From Streptomyces alanosinicus (GTDB taxonomy: Bacteria > Actinomycetota > Actinomycetes > Streptomycetales > Streptomycetaceae), in assembly GCF_014650595.1 (NCBI RefSeq), contig NZ_BMVG01000005.1:372001-436000 (forward strand): a stretch of DNA of 64,000 nucleotides, read 5' to 3'. The translations under genes were made by a program, and so were the position numbers. Below are positions 33,784 through 42,370 of this stretch, piece after piece. Below the pieces are notes generated by a model. The model was given only the letters and a program-made list of their open reading frames with translations, was not told the DNA's origin and ran no database searches. Each line of letters starts with the position of its first letter. The stretch's first letter is position 1.

Positions 33784-35187
33784 ATGGCATTCCCCTTCGA
33801 TCTCCGCCGCTGCCAGGTGCTCGGGCTGGCAGGCACCGCCTTTCTCGCCCTGGGCGGTGAGACGGCCGGTGCCCTGCCCGTGCAGGATCTGCTGACCCCC
33901 GCCTCGGCGCAGGCGGCACTCGGCCTCGTCGGGGTGTATTTCGGTGTCGTCCTGCTGATAGCGGCCTGGGTACTCCTCGGCCGCCTGGTGCGCGGCCCCC
34001 AGCCGCCCACCCCGCGCGCCCTGCTGCTGGTGCTCGCCGTGTGGGCGGCACCGCTGCTGCTCGCGCCCCCGCTGTTCAGCCGGGACGTCTACAGCTACCT
34101 CGCGCAGGGCGCCATGGTCGATGCCCACATCGACGTCTACGCCCATGGCCCCGCCCAGCTCGGCGGCCCGCTGGCCGACGAGGTCGCCCCGATGTGGCGG
34201 CACACCGGCGCCCCCTACGGCCCCGCCTTCCTCGCCCTGGCCTCCGCGCTGTCCGGCCTGACCCGCGGCGAACTGCCCGCCGGTCTGCTCGGCATGCGTC
34301 TGGTCGCGCTGCTCGGCGTCGCCCTGATGGCGCTGGCACTGCCCCACCTCGCCCGGCACAGCGGCGCCGACCCGGCAGCGGCCCTCTGGCTCGGCGCCCT
34401 CAACCCGCTCGTCCTGCTGCATCTGGTCGCCGGTGCCCACAACGACGCCCTCATGCTCGGTCTGCTGGGGCTCGGCCTGGTCGCCGCGCGCGGGCCCCGG
34501 CCGCTCGGCGGCATCGTCGCTGCGGTCCTCGTCACCCTGGCCGCCCTGGTCAAGGCGCCGGCCGCGCTCGGTCTGCTGGCCGTCGCGGCCCTGCAGATCC
34601 GCGCCGGCCGCCGCCCGCTGCCCGCCGTCACGACCGCGGCGGCGGCCTCCGCCGTGACCACGGTCGTCGCCACCGCCGTCGCCGGCACCGGATACGGCTG
34701 GATCCGCGCCCTGTCCACCCCGGTCTCCTCGCACAACTGGGCCCTGACCAGTCTGCTCGGCCGCGCCACCGGCGCCCTGCTGGAACACCTCGGCAGCAGC
34801 CTCGCCCCGCTGGCCGTCCCGGCCTGGCATCTGCTCGGACTCGCGGCCACCGCAGTGGCCATCGCGTGGATATGGCTGCGGCTGCGCCTCAGACCGGTGT
34901 ACGCCCTCGGGCTCAGCCTGCTGACGGTCGCCGTGTTCGGACCGGCGATCCGCCCCTGGTACGTCCTGTGGGGGCTGTTCCTGATCGCCGCCGCCGCACC
35001 CAACACCTCGGTACGGCACCGGGTGGCGGCCCTGGCGGGGGTCCTCGCGCTCGCCGTCCTGCCGAGCGGCGGCCCGGCCGACCTCGGGCAGCTGGTACTC
35101 GCCGTCTCCGGCGGGGTGCTCGGCGTGGTCGTCCTGTGGCAGGCCCACCAGGCGGCCCAGGCCCCGGCGCCGGGACGGACGGCATGA
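33784..35187 (+). CDS. Polyprenyl-phosphate mannosyltransferase-like membrane protein (MptB/GT-C type)
   Basis: The 467-residue protein has about 12 hydrophobic helices. The early loop motif FSRDVYSYLAQGAM, with an acidic residue, is typical of GT-C transferases of the MptA/MptB family, which add mannose from polyprenyl-phosphomannose to lipoglycans. Streptomycetes make related mannosylated products. A GTG codon three codons earlier is possible. The gene overlaps the next glycosyltransferase-like gene by ATGA, so the two probably act on one pathway. Confidence 0.75.
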   Translation: MAFPFDLRRCQVLGLAGTAFLALGGETAGALPVQDLLTPASAQAALGLVGVYFGVVLLIAAWVLLGRLVRGPQPPTPRALLLVLAVWAAPLLLAPPLFSRDVYSYLAQGAMVDAHIDVYAHGPAQLGGPLADEVAPMWRHTGAPYGPAFLALASALSGLTRGELPAGLLGMRLVALLGVALMALALPHLARHSGADPAAALWLGALNPLVLLHLVAGAHNDALMLGLLGLGLVAARGPRPLGGIVAAVLVTLAALVKAPAALGLLAVAALQIRAGRRPLPAVTTAAAASAVTTVVATAVAGTGYGWIRALSTPVSSHNWALTSLLGRATGALLEHLGSSLAPLAVPAWHLLGLAATAVAIAWIWLRLRLRPVYALGLSLLTVAVFGPAIRPWYVLWGLFLIAAAAPNTSVRHRVAALAGVLALAVLPSGGPADLGQLVLAVSGGVLGVVVLWQAHQAAQAPAPGRTA

Positions 35188-36581
35188 GCGGGCTGCTCAG
35201 ACCCCGTACGGACCGCGGCCGGGTGCTGCTCGTCCTCGTCCTCGTCGCGGCCGTGACACTCTTCACCGCCACCGTGCCGCTGCTGCGCGGCTTCTTCGAC
35301 CTGCGCGTCTACTACGGCGCCGTGCACACCTGGGTGCACCACGGCGGCCGGATCTACGACTACCGGGTGCCGGGCACCACCTACGGCTTCACCTACCCGC
35401 CGTTCGCGGCGCTCGCCATGCTGCCGCTGGCCCTGCTGGACCGGACCTCGGCGATCGTGGTGTCCCTGCTGGTCAACCTGGCAGCGCTGGCGGCGATCCT
35501 GCGGATCCTGGCCGGGCCGGGCTGGCGGCGCCACGGCTGGTTCCGCTGGGCGCTGTGCCTGTGCCTGCTCGCGATGTTCGAACCGCTGCGGGACACCTTC
35601 AGCTTCGGCCAGGTGAATCTGGTCCTGCTCGCCCTCGTGCTCGGCGACTGCTGGCTGCTGGCGACCGGCCGGGGCCGCTGGGCGGGCGTCGGCATCGGGC
35701 TCGCCGCCGCGGTGAAGCTCACGCCCGCCCTGTTCATCGGGCTGCTGCTGCTCGCCGGGCGGCGCCGGGCGGCGGGCCTCGCGACGGTCGTCGCCGCCGC
35801 CGCGACCGCGCTGGCCGCCTGGGCGGACCCCGGGGCGTCCCGTTTCTACTGGACCGAGGCGCTGTGGGACACCGGCCGGGTGGGCCGGCTCGACTATGTG
35901 TCGAACCAGTCGCTGCAGGGTGTGCTGGCCCGGCTCGGCGAGACCGGCCGCCCGCTGTGGGCGACGGCGGTCCTGCTGACCCTGTGCGTCTGGGCGTGGC
36001 GGACCCGAGGGGCGGTGAAGGCCGGTGACCGGACGGCGGCCTTCGCGCTCACCGGGGCCGCGGCCTGCCTGGTCAGCCCCATCACCTGGGTGCACCACCT
36101 GGTGTGGCTGCTGCCGTCCTTCGCCGTGCTGCTGCGCACCGGGCATCCACGGATCGCGGGCGCCCTGTACACCGTGCTGTGCACCAGCGTGGTCTGGCTG
36201 TGGTTCGACGACGCCTCCGGCATCGGCGGCTTCCTCGGCAGCAACACCTACACCTGGATCACGCTGGGACTGCTGCTCGGTCTGCCGACGGGTCAGCCGC
36301 GCAGGGTGCGCCTGCCCCTGGCCCGCAGTCTCAGTACCACGGTCGTGACGCCGAGCCCCGACAGTCCGGCGACGACGGCGGGGACCGTCCAGTCCGGGAC
36401 GTCGCCCGCCGGCTGCGACGTGGCCGCGGCCGCGGCCACCGGCGTGGCCGGCGGCGACGTCCGCCGCGGCTCGGGGCGCAGCCCGTCCAGCGAACCGACC
36501 GCATCCACCCGGCCGGCCGCGTCGAAGCCCCAGTCGAGCAGGTCGCGCGCCTCGTCGTACACGGTGGACCCCTCGGCCTGA
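35184..36581 (+). CDS. GT87-type (DUF2029) polyprenol-dependent glycosyltransferase, 3' end antisense to the carboxypeptidase gene
   Basis: The 465-residue protein has about ten helices, with the GT87 motifs DLRVYYGAVHTWVHHGGRIYDY, TYPPFAALAMLPL, SFGQVNLVLL and NQSLQGVLARL, and SPITWVHHLVWLLP near the end. It likely transfers a mannose or arabinose from a polyprenyl carrier at the outer membrane face. The membrane domain ends near residue 370. The last 95 residues (from 36294) are low-complexity Ala/Thr/Ser/Pro and run antisense over 289 bases of the convergent carboxypeptidase gene. A lost stop codon near 36293 probably extended the frame. Confidence 0.75.
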   Translation: MSGLLRPRTDRGRVLLVLVLVAAVTLFTATVPLLRGFFDLRVYYGAVHTWVHHGGRIYDYRVPGTTYGFTYPPFAALAMLPLALLDRTSAIVVSLLVNLAALAAILRILAGPGWRRHGWFRWALCLCLLAMFEPLRDTFSFGQVNLVLLALVLGDCWLLATGRGRWAGVGIGLAAAVKLTPALFIGLLLLAGRRRAAGLATVVAAAATALAAWADPGASRFYWTEALWDTGRVGRLDYVSNQSLQGVLARLGETGRPLWATAVLLTLCVWAWRTRGAVKAGDRTAAFALTGAAACLVSPITWVHHLVWLLPSFAVLLRTGHPRIAGALYTVLCTSVVWLWFDDASGIGGFLGSNTYTWITLGLLLGLPTGQPRRVRLPLARSLSTTVVTPSPDSPATTAGTVQSGTSPAGCDVAAAAATGVAGGDVRRGSGRSPSSEPTASTRPAASKPQSSRSRASSYTVDPSA

Positions 36582-37474
36582 GGATTCATCACGGTCACCA
36601 GCAGGGTGCGCCCATGCCGGCGGGCGGCGGCGACCAGTGTGTTGCCCGCGTTGGTGGTGTAGCCGTTCTTGATGCCGATCAGCCCCGGATACCGCTCCAC
36701 CCCGCCCGCGCCGGTCAGCAGCTTGTTGGTGTTCCGGATGCCGTACGACCAGCCGTCACCGGGGAACATGGCCTCGGGGGTGGAGCAGTAGCGGGCGAAG
36801 TCCTTGTTCTGCAGCCCCGCCCGGCCGAAGACGGCCAGGTCGAAGGCGGAGGACACCTGGCCGTCCTCGTCGTAGCCGTCGGGGGAGACCACATGGGTGT
36901 CCAGGGCACCGAGGGCACGCGCCTTGGCCTGCATCTTCGCGGCCGACGCCTTCCAGCCGCCGTTCAGCGCGGCCAGCACATGCACGGCGTCGTTGCCGGA
37001 GCTGAGGAAGACACCGCGCCACAGGTCGGACACCTGATAGGCGTGTCCCTCCTGGATGCCGACCAGGCTGCTGCCGGCGCCGATGTCCGCCAGCTCCTCG
37101 GTGCGCACGGTGTGCCTCATCGTGGCGGGCAGGGACGGCAGCACGGTCACCGCGAACAGGGTCTTCAGGGTGCTCGCGGGCGGCAGTCTGCGGTGCGCGT
37201 CGCTCGCGGCCAGCACCTCGCCGTTGCCGGCGTCGGCCACCACCCAGGACAGCGCGGACACCTCGGGCACCTCGGGCGCCCCCCGGCGCAGCCGGACCTT
37301 GGTGCCGGAGTCGTAGAGCAGGGACGGGCCGGGCATGGCCGGCCGGGGCGCGGGCGGGGCGGGTTCCCCGGTCCGGGAACCGGCGGTGGAGACGGCCGGC
37401 ACGAGGGCCAGCATGCCCACCACGCACAGGGAACAGGCCGTCGTGGCCGCCCGATGAGAGAGACGGGTGATCAT
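36293..37474 (-). CDS. D-alanyl-D-alanine carboxypeptidase (penicillin-binding protein, S11 family)
   Basis: The 393-residue protein has an N-terminal signal or anchor (to about VSTAG, residue 32). The active-site S-T-L-K (in PPASTLKTLF) sits near residue 102, the S-G-N motif in FLSSGNDAVH, and K-N-G (in LIGIKNGYTTNAGNT), a variant of the usual K-T-G. The C-terminus has a membrane helix (VPAVVAGLSGLGVTTVVLRLRARGRR), so it is anchored at both ends or only at the tail. It trims terminal D-Ala from peptidoglycan stem peptides. Its 3' end overlaps the convergent GT87 gene. Confidence 0.9.
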   Translation of the reverse strand: MITRLSHRAATTACSLCVVGMLALVPAVSTAGSRTGEPAPPAPRPAMPGPSLLYDSGTKVRLRRGAPEVPEVSALSWVVADAGNGEVLAASDAHRRLPPASTLKTLFAVTVLPSLPATMRHTVRTEELADIGAGSSLVGIQEGHAYQVSDLWRGVFLSSGNDAVHVLAALNGGWKASAAKMQAKARALGALDTHVVSPDGYDEDGQVSSAFDLAVFGRAGLQNKDFARYCSTPEAMFPGDGWSYGIRNTNKLLTGAGGVERYPGLIGIKNGYTTNAGNTLVAAARRHGRTLLVTVMNPQAEGSTVYDEARDLLDWGFDAAGRVDAVGSLDGLRPEPRRTSPPATPVAAAAATSQPAGDVPDWTVPAVVAGLSGLGVTTVVLRLRARGRRTLRG

Positions 37475-37570
37475 ATGGCCAACGTAGGAACGGCTCGGGT
37501 ATCCCTCGCGCCGTGACGGCCGTTCGGCCCACGCGAACAACCCGGATGCCGGACCCCGGCCCACCGCGGG

Positions 37571-38719
37571 TCAGCCGGCGGGCAAGGTGGGCCGGATCTG
37601 CCGCAGGAACGCGGCGTTGTCCGGGGTGGCGCGCAGCCGCTCCAGGAGGGTCTCCAGGGTGGCCGGACCGCCCTCACGCGAGCGCAGCACCCGACGCAGA
37701 CCATGGACGGCCGTCAACTCGGCCGGAGTGAGCAGGAGTTCCTCGCGGCGGGTACCGGTGGCGTCGAGGTCCACCGCGGGGAACAGCCGCCGGGCGGCGG
37801 CCTCCGGGTCCAGGCGCAGCTCCATGTTGCCGGTGCTCTTCAGCTCCTCGAAGTAGTAGCCGTCGGCCCGGGAGCCGGTGTCCACCAGAGCGGTGGCCAG
37901 GATGGTCAGCGAGCCGCCCTCCTCGGCCTGGCGGGCGGCGCCGAAGAACCGCTTGGGGCCGAGCAGCGCGCCCGCGTCGACACCGCCGCTCAGGGTGCGG
38001 CCGCCGGCGGCGGAGGCGTTGTTGTGCGCCCGGCACAGCCGGGTCAGCGAGTCCAGCAGGACGACGACGTCCTCACCGGCCTCCACCCGGCGTTTGACCC
38101 GCTCGATCACCAGCTCGGCGAGGGCGATGTGCTCCTTGGGCGCCCGGTCGAAGGTGGAGGCGTACACCTCGCCGCGCACCGAGCGGCGCATCTCGGTGAC
38201 CTCCTCGGGCCGTTCGTCGAGCAGCAGGACCATCAGCCGGCACGCGGGGTGGTTGCCGGCCACGGCGGCGGCGAGCTGCTGGAGCAGCACCGTCTTGCCG
38301 CTCTTCGGCGGGGCCACGAGGAGTCCGCGCTGGCCCTTGCCGACCGGTGCGAACAGATCGGTGACCCGGCCGGCGAGCCCGGACGCGGGGTGTTCCAGGC
38401 GGATGCGCTCGTGCGGGTGGAGCGGGGTGAGATCGCGGAAGTGGCGGCGCCCTCGCAGATCCGCCGGGTCGTGACCGTCGACGTGCGTGACGTCGGTCAG
38501 GGCGCGCTGAGCGCCCCGGACGCCCTCGACGAGGTCGCCCTTGCGCAGACCATGGCGCCGGATCAGCGCCGGCGGGACCTGGGGGTCGGCGGGGGAGGAC
38601 AGCAGGCTCGCGGCCCGCAGCCACCCCTTCCCGTGCGCGTCGATGTCGAGGACACCGGTGACGAGCCGGGCGGCCGGAGCCTGCTGGGCCACGGCAGGGT
38701 GTTCGAGAGTGGTGGTCAT
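37571..38719 (-). CDS. Rho-type transcription termination factor, short paralogue
   Basis: The 382-residue protein carries the Rho hexameric helicase core: VGKGQRGLLVAPPKSGKT (Walker A, residues 136-143), LMVLLLDERPEEVTEM, VVVLLDSLTRLCRAHN (Walker B) and the Q/R-loop ASAAGGRTLSGGVDAGAL. The N-terminal RNA-binding domain is short (LVTGVLDIDAHGKGWLR... to about 80). It lacks the long acidic/basic insertion of the main actinobacterial Rho (usually over 600 residues). It is thus likely a second, accessory Rho. GGACTCCCCCCC precedes the ATG. Its leader contains a 32-nt pyrimidine run. Its targets are unknown. Confidence 0.88.
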   Translation of the reverse strand: MTTTLEHPAVAQQAPAARLVTGVLDIDAHGKGWLRAASLLSSPADPQVPPALIRRHGLRKGDLVEGVRGAQRALTDVTHVDGHDPADLRGRRHFRDLTPLHPHERIRLEHPASGLAGRVTDLFAPVGKGQRGLLVAPPKSGKTVLLQQLAAAVAGNHPACRLMVLLLDERPEEVTEMRRSVRGEVYASTFDRAPKEHIALAELVIERVKRRVEAGEDVVVLLDSLTRLCRAHNNASAAGGRTLSGGVDAGALLGPKRFFGAARQAEEGGSLTILATALVDTGSRADGYYFEELKSTGNMELRLDPEAAARRLFPAVDLDATGTRREELLLTPAELTAVHGLRRVLRSREGGPATLETLLERLRATPDNAAFLRQIRPTLPAG

Positions 38720-38741
38720 GGGGGGGAGTCCTTTCACGGAC

Positions 38742-38773
38742 GGGAGAAAGAAAGAGAGGGGAGGGGGGAGAGG
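38742..38773 (-). promoter_or_regulatory. 32-nt homopyrimidine tract in the leader of the Rho paralogue
   Basis: All 32 bases are purine on the plus strand, so the Rho-paralogue mRNA (minus strand) has an unbroken C/U run 23-54 bases before its ATG. Rho loads on unstructured C-rich RNA, and primary-site contacts prefer YC pairs; many such pairs occur here. It could be a self-regulatory loading site. The rest of the 332-base gap 38720-39051 to the divergent P450 gene has no clear gene. Confidence 0.6.
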
Positions 38774-39051
38774 CCGCGAGCGGGAGGCGCTGACAGCTGC
38801 CTCCGGGCGGCGGGAACGGCACCTCGGACACGGCACAGAAGCCCTGGTCACGAGGTGGTGCAGAGAAGAAGCCCGGGGCCGGTCGAAAGCCTCGGCCGAG
38901 GGGCTGATGGAGAAGCGGCGGCATCGGTGTCCGTACGACGGGACACGCACATGCGCTGATCGCACTATACCCGTGCCGCTGTGTCCGTCAACATGAAACC
39001 GTCCGTGGCTGTTCCCGCCCCGGATCGTCCCGACCGTCAGGAGACGCACCC

Positions 39052-40356
39052 GTGGAGACCTCCTCCGCCCGGCCCCCGTACCGTCTGGATCCCTCCGGTG
39101 GCTGCCCGCACGCCGTCAACGCGCGGCTGCTGGCGGGTGGTGCCGTGGCCCCGGTGGAACTGCCAGGCGGGATCGGGGGCATGGCCGTACTCGGGCACGA
39201 GGCGTTGAAGGAGTTCCTCCAGCATCCCGAAGTCGCCAAGGACGCACACCACTTCACGGAGCTGCGGGAAGGGCGGATACCGGCCGGCTGGTCGCTGCTC
39301 ACCTTCGCCACCGTGCGGGGCATGACCACCGCCGACGGTGCGGACCACCGGCGGCTGCGAGCCCTGGCCGGACGGGCCTTCACGCCACGCCGGGTGGAGC
39401 AACTGCGCCCCAGCATAGAGGAGTTGACCACGCATCTGCTGGACGACCTGGCCCGTGCCGCGGCGGCCGGGGACGGTGTCGCCGATCTGCGCCGGCACTT
39501 CGCGCTGCCCCTGCCGATGGGGGTCATCTGCGAACTCCTCGGCGTGGACGTCGTGTTCCGCGACCGGCTGCACCACCTCGGCAACCGGGTCGTGGCCACC
39601 GACAGCGAGCCCGCCGACGCCATCGCCGCCAACCGTGAACTCGTGGCGATCCTCGGTGAGATCGTGGCGGCCAAGGCGGCGGCGCCCGCCGACGACCTCA
39701 CCAGCGCGCTCATCGCCGCCCGGGACGAGGGCGGCGACCGGCTCGGCGACGAGGAGCTGATCGGCACCCTCCTGCTGATGATCATCGCCGGGCACGAGAC
39801 CACCCTCAACCTGATCACCAACGCGGTACGCGCCCTGTGCGCCCACCGTGACCAGCTCGACCTCGTGCGCGCGGGCCGGGCGAGCTGGGCCGACGTGGCG
39901 GAGGAGACCCTGCGCTGGGACGCCCCGGTGAGCTACTTCCCGTTCCGCTACCCGGTGCGTGATCTGACCGTCGACGGCACCCGGATACCCGCCGGCACCC
40001 CCGTGCTCGCCGGCTACTCCGCGGCGGGCCGCGACCCCGCCGCACACGGCCCCGACGCCGACCGGTTCGACGTCACACGCCCGGCCCGCCCCGACGCCGT
40101 ACGCCATCTCTCCCTCGGGCACGGGGCGCACTACTGCCTCGGCGCGCCGCTGGCCCGGCTGGAGACCGGTATCGCGCTGGAGCGGCTCTTCACCCGCTTC
40201 CCCGGTCTCGAACTCGCCGCCGCCGACGCGGACCTGGCCCCGCACGCCGGATTCGTCGGCAACAGCGTGCGCATCCTTCCGGTCCGGCTCGACCAGGTCA
40301 GGGAATCGCAACAGATGTCTGCAGACCATAACGATCCCGGACGTCCGGGTACTTGA
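39052..40356 (+). CDS. Cytochrome P450
   Basis: The 434-residue protein has the I-helix motif AGHETT, the ExxR pair in EETLRW and the haem-binding LGHGAHYCLGAPLAR with Cys near residue 363. It is a soluble class I bacterial P450 that needs ferredoxin and reductase, neither of which is encoded nearby. The GTG follows CAGGAGACGCACCC. It stands alone beside the Rho paralogue, with no biosynthetic neighbours, so the substrate is unknown. The C-terminal 20 residues are polar and extend past the usual end. Confidence 0.92.
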   Translation: METSSARPPYRLDPSGGCPHAVNARLLAGGAVAPVELPGGIGGMAVLGHEALKEFLQHPEVAKDAHHFTELREGRIPAGWSLLTFATVRGMTTADGADHRRLRALAGRAFTPRRVEQLRPSIEELTTHLLDDLARAAAAGDGVADLRRHFALPLPMGVICELLGVDVVFRDRLHHLGNRVVATDSEPADAIAANRELVAILGEIVAAKAAAPADDLTSALIAARDEGGDRLGDEELIGTLLLMIIAGHETTLNLITNAVRALCAHRDQLDLVRAGRASWADVAEETLRWDAPVSYFPFRYPVRDLTVDGTRIPAGTPVLAGYSAAGRDPAAHGPDADRFDVTRPARPDAVRHLSLGHGAHYCLGAPLARLETGIALERLFTRFPGLELAAADADLAPHAGFVGNSVRILPVRLDQVRESQQMSADHNDPGRPGT

Positions 40357-40383
40357 CCGTCAACCGTGGACTATGTTCTAGCC

Positions 40384-41322
40384 ATGTCCACGCCACCGCA
40401 GCCCCCGCAGCCGAGCGACCAGCCGACTCCCCAGCAGCCGGCCACTCCGCCGCAGCCGACGGCCTATCCCTACCCCAACCCGCAGTCCCCGCCGGCGGGC
40501 AACTTCTACGCACAGCCCACGATGATCGGCCAGCCCGCTGCGCAGCCCGCACCGGGCCTGCCGGGCCAGCCGGGTCAGTTCGGCCAGCCCGGACAGTTCG
40601 GCCAGCCGCAGCCGGGCAACCCCTACACCCAGGCGCCCCAGTTCGGTGCCGCGGTGCCCGTGCCGCCGTCCGGTGGCGGTGGCGGTGGCGGTGGCGGGGC
40701 GGGCCGGGCGGTGCTGTGGGCCGCGGTCGGCGCCGTGGTCGCCTCCGCCGCCTGGGCGGGCGGGGTCTTCCTGCTCGGGGGCAAGAGCGACAGCGCGGAC
40801 CTGCGCGGCTACAAGGCGCCCGGCAACCTGTGCTCCAGCGCCGACTACTCCTCCTTCAAGGCCGAGTACCCCGAGAGCGGCTCCTCGCCGACCAAAACCT
40901 CCCTCAAGAACCCGGCGCTGGACGAGGGTTACTGCAGCCTGGGCCTGAAGAAGACGGGTTCGTCGTACTCCGACGCCTATCTGTCCATGCAGCTCGACCT
41001 GCACAAGAAGACGGACCCGGGGCCGGAGTTCACGGCCATGTGGAAGAACTACGGCGACAGCCACACCGGTTACGACGTCTCCGCGGTCGGCGGCATCGGC
41101 GACGAGGCCTATCTGGTCAGCCAGGACACCAGCAGCGGCTCCACCACCAGCGGTTCCCGCTACGCCACGCTCGCCGTCCGCGACGGCTGGGTGACGTACA
41201 CGATGAGCTACAGCGTCTACTTCACCTCGTACGACCAGGACAAGAACCCGCCCTCGCTCAGCGAGGTGGACGGGTGGCTGAAGAAGGACGCCAAGGCCAC
41301 GCTGGGGCAGCTGAAGGGCTGA
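40384..41322 (+). CDS. Membrane-anchored protein with Pro/Gln-rich cytoplasmic tail
   Basis: The 312-residue protein starts with about 100 residues of Pro, Gln and Gly, including repeated GQFGQP units, then a nine-glycine run and a single membrane helix (VLWAAVGAVVASAAWAGGVFLLG). An extracellular domain of about 180 residues follows, with two Cys (NLCSSADYS, GYCSLG) and many Ser and Tyr. This plan is common for streptomycete surface proteins of unknown role. A TATGTT box 12-7 bases before the ATG suggests a leaderless start. The gene is convergent with the SnoaL-like gene nine bases away. Confidence 0.75.
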   Translation: MSTPPQPPQPSDQPTPQQPATPPQPTAYPYPNPQSPPAGNFYAQPTMIGQPAAQPAPGLPGQPGQFGQPGQFGQPQPGNPYTQAPQFGAAVPVPPSGGGGGGGGGAGRAVLWAAVGAVVASAAWAGGVFLLGGKSDSADLRGYKAPGNLCSSADYSSFKAEYPESGSSPTKTSLKNPALDEGYCSLGLKKTGSSYSDAYLSMQLDLHKKTDPGPEFTAMWKNYGDSHTGYDVSAVGGIGDEAYLVSQDTSSGSTTSGSRYATLAVRDGWVTYTMSYSVYFTSYDQDKNPPSLSEVDGWLKKDAKATLGQLKG

Positions 41323-41331
41323 CGGACGCGC

Positions 41332-41730
41332 TCACGCCGACCGCGCCTCCGCCTCCTTCGCGATGTCGTCGAACCGGGCACCCATGGCCTCGGCGAGGGC
41401 GTGCGCGCCGGACAGCGGGCGCACCATGACCATGAGGTCGTCGATCAGACCGTCCTCGTTCACATGGATGAAGTCGCAGCCGGTCAGCTCGCGGTCGCCC
41501 ACCCGGGCCGTGAAGACCAGCGCGTGGTCGGGGCCGGCCGGATCGCCGATCTCACGGTCGTACCGGAAGTCCTCGAACACCTGGGAGACCGCGCGCAGGA
41601 TCGCCGCGGTGATCGCCTTGCCCGGATACGGCTTGAAGACGACCGGGCTGGTGAAGACGACGTCCTCGGCCAGCAGCGCCTCGACGGCGTCGATGTCGCC
41701 GGCCTCGACCGCCCTGCGGAACGCGTGCAT
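41332..41730 (-). CDS. SnoaL-like / NTF2-fold protein
   Basis: The 132-residue protein has the NTF2-like layout: MHAFRRAVEAGDIDAVEALLAEDVVFTSPVVFKPYPGKAITAAILRAV, then DHALVFTARVGDRELTGCDFIHVNEDGLIDDLMVMVRPL. Family members are polyketide cyclases, hydrolases or small-molecule-binding proteins. Start: ATG 41730 follows AGGTGG; ATG 41745 and a TTG further up are in frame, but the TTG would lie in the operator palindrome. It is divergent from the PadR gene, likely its target. Confidence 0.8.
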   Translation of the reverse strand: MHAFRRAVEAGDIDAVEALLAEDVVFTSPVVFKPYPGKAITAAILRAVSQVFEDFRYDREIGDPAGPDHALVFTARVGDRELTGCDFIHVNEDGLIDDLMVMVRPLSGAHALAEAMGARFDDIAKEAEARSA

Positions 41731-41747
41731 CGGACCACCTCGCATAG

Positions 41748-41759
41748 TCAATTAATTGA
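41748..41759. promoter_or_regulatory. Perfect AT-rich palindrome between SnoaL-like and PadR genes
   Basis: TCAATTAATTGA is a 12-bp perfect palindrome in an otherwise GC-rich region, 18-29 bases from the SnoaL-like start and 44-55 from the PadR start. PadR regulators typically bind such palindromes and control the divergent gene as well as themselves. Confidence 0.6.
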
Positions 41760-41802
41760 ATAGGTGTGGATGAGATTAATCAACGGCTGTTAACCTGTCC
41801 AT

Positions 41803-42366
41803 ATGTCGCTCAAGTACGCCGTCCTGGCCGCCCTGCTGGAGGGCGAGGCCTCGGGCTACGAGCTGTCGAAGGGGTTCGACGTCTCGCTCGCGAACTTCTG
41901 GCCCGCCACCCCGCAGCAGCTCTACCGCGAGCTGGAGCGCCTCGCCCAGGACGGACTGGTCCGGGCCCGGACGGTGCAGCAGGAACGGCGGCCGAACAAG
42001 CGGATGTTCACGCTCACCGAGGCCGGCCGGGCCGAGCTGGGCGCGTTCGCCGCCGAGCCCCCGAAGCGGCCCATGGCCGTCCGTGACGAACTGCTCATCA
42101 AGATCCAGGCGATGGACGGCGGTGACCCCGAGGCGACCCGCGCGCTGATCGAGGAACGCATGGGCTGGTCCCGCGGAAAACTCGACCGCTACCGGCGGGT
42201 GCAGAGCCGCCTCCTCGACGGCCGCACCGAGGACGAGTACCTACGCGAGACCGACCGCGTCGGCCCGTACCTCACCCTCATGGCGGGCATCTCCTTCGAG
42301 CAGGAGAACGTGCGCTGGTGCGAACGGGTCCTCACGGTGCTGCGCCGGCGGGTGGCCCTAGGCTGA
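41803..42366 (+). CDS. PadR family transcriptional regulator
   Basis: The 187-residue protein has the PadR winged helix (LKYAVLAALLEGEASGYELSKGFDVSLANFWPATPQQLYRELERLAQDGLVRARTVQQERRPNKRMFTLTEAGRAEL) and a helical C-terminal (Vir_act_alpha_C-like) domain for dimerisation. PadR repressors often control detoxification genes in response to phenolic or other ligands. The likely operator is the TCAATTAATTGA palindrome. The methyltransferase gene starts four bases after its stop. Confidence 0.87.
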   Translation: MSLKYAVLAALLEGEASGYELSKGFDVSLANFWPATPQQLYRELERLAQDGLVRARTVQQERRPNKRMFTLTEAGRAELGAFAAEPPKRPMAVRDELLIKIQAMDGGDPEATRALIEERMGWSRGKLDRYRRVQSRLLDGRTEDEYLRETDRVGPYLTLMAGISFEQENVRWCERVLTVLRRRVALG

Positions 42367-42370
42367 GCAG

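Noticed and set aside
38720..39051. SAM or other known riboswitch in the Rho-paralogue leader
   Set aside because: No known aptamer consensus was seen; the pyrimidine run is the only strong feature.
39052..40356. P450 as part of a secondary-metabolite cluster
   Set aside because: No synthase, ferredoxin or tailoring genes lie nearby; its neighbours are a Rho paralogue and a surface protein.
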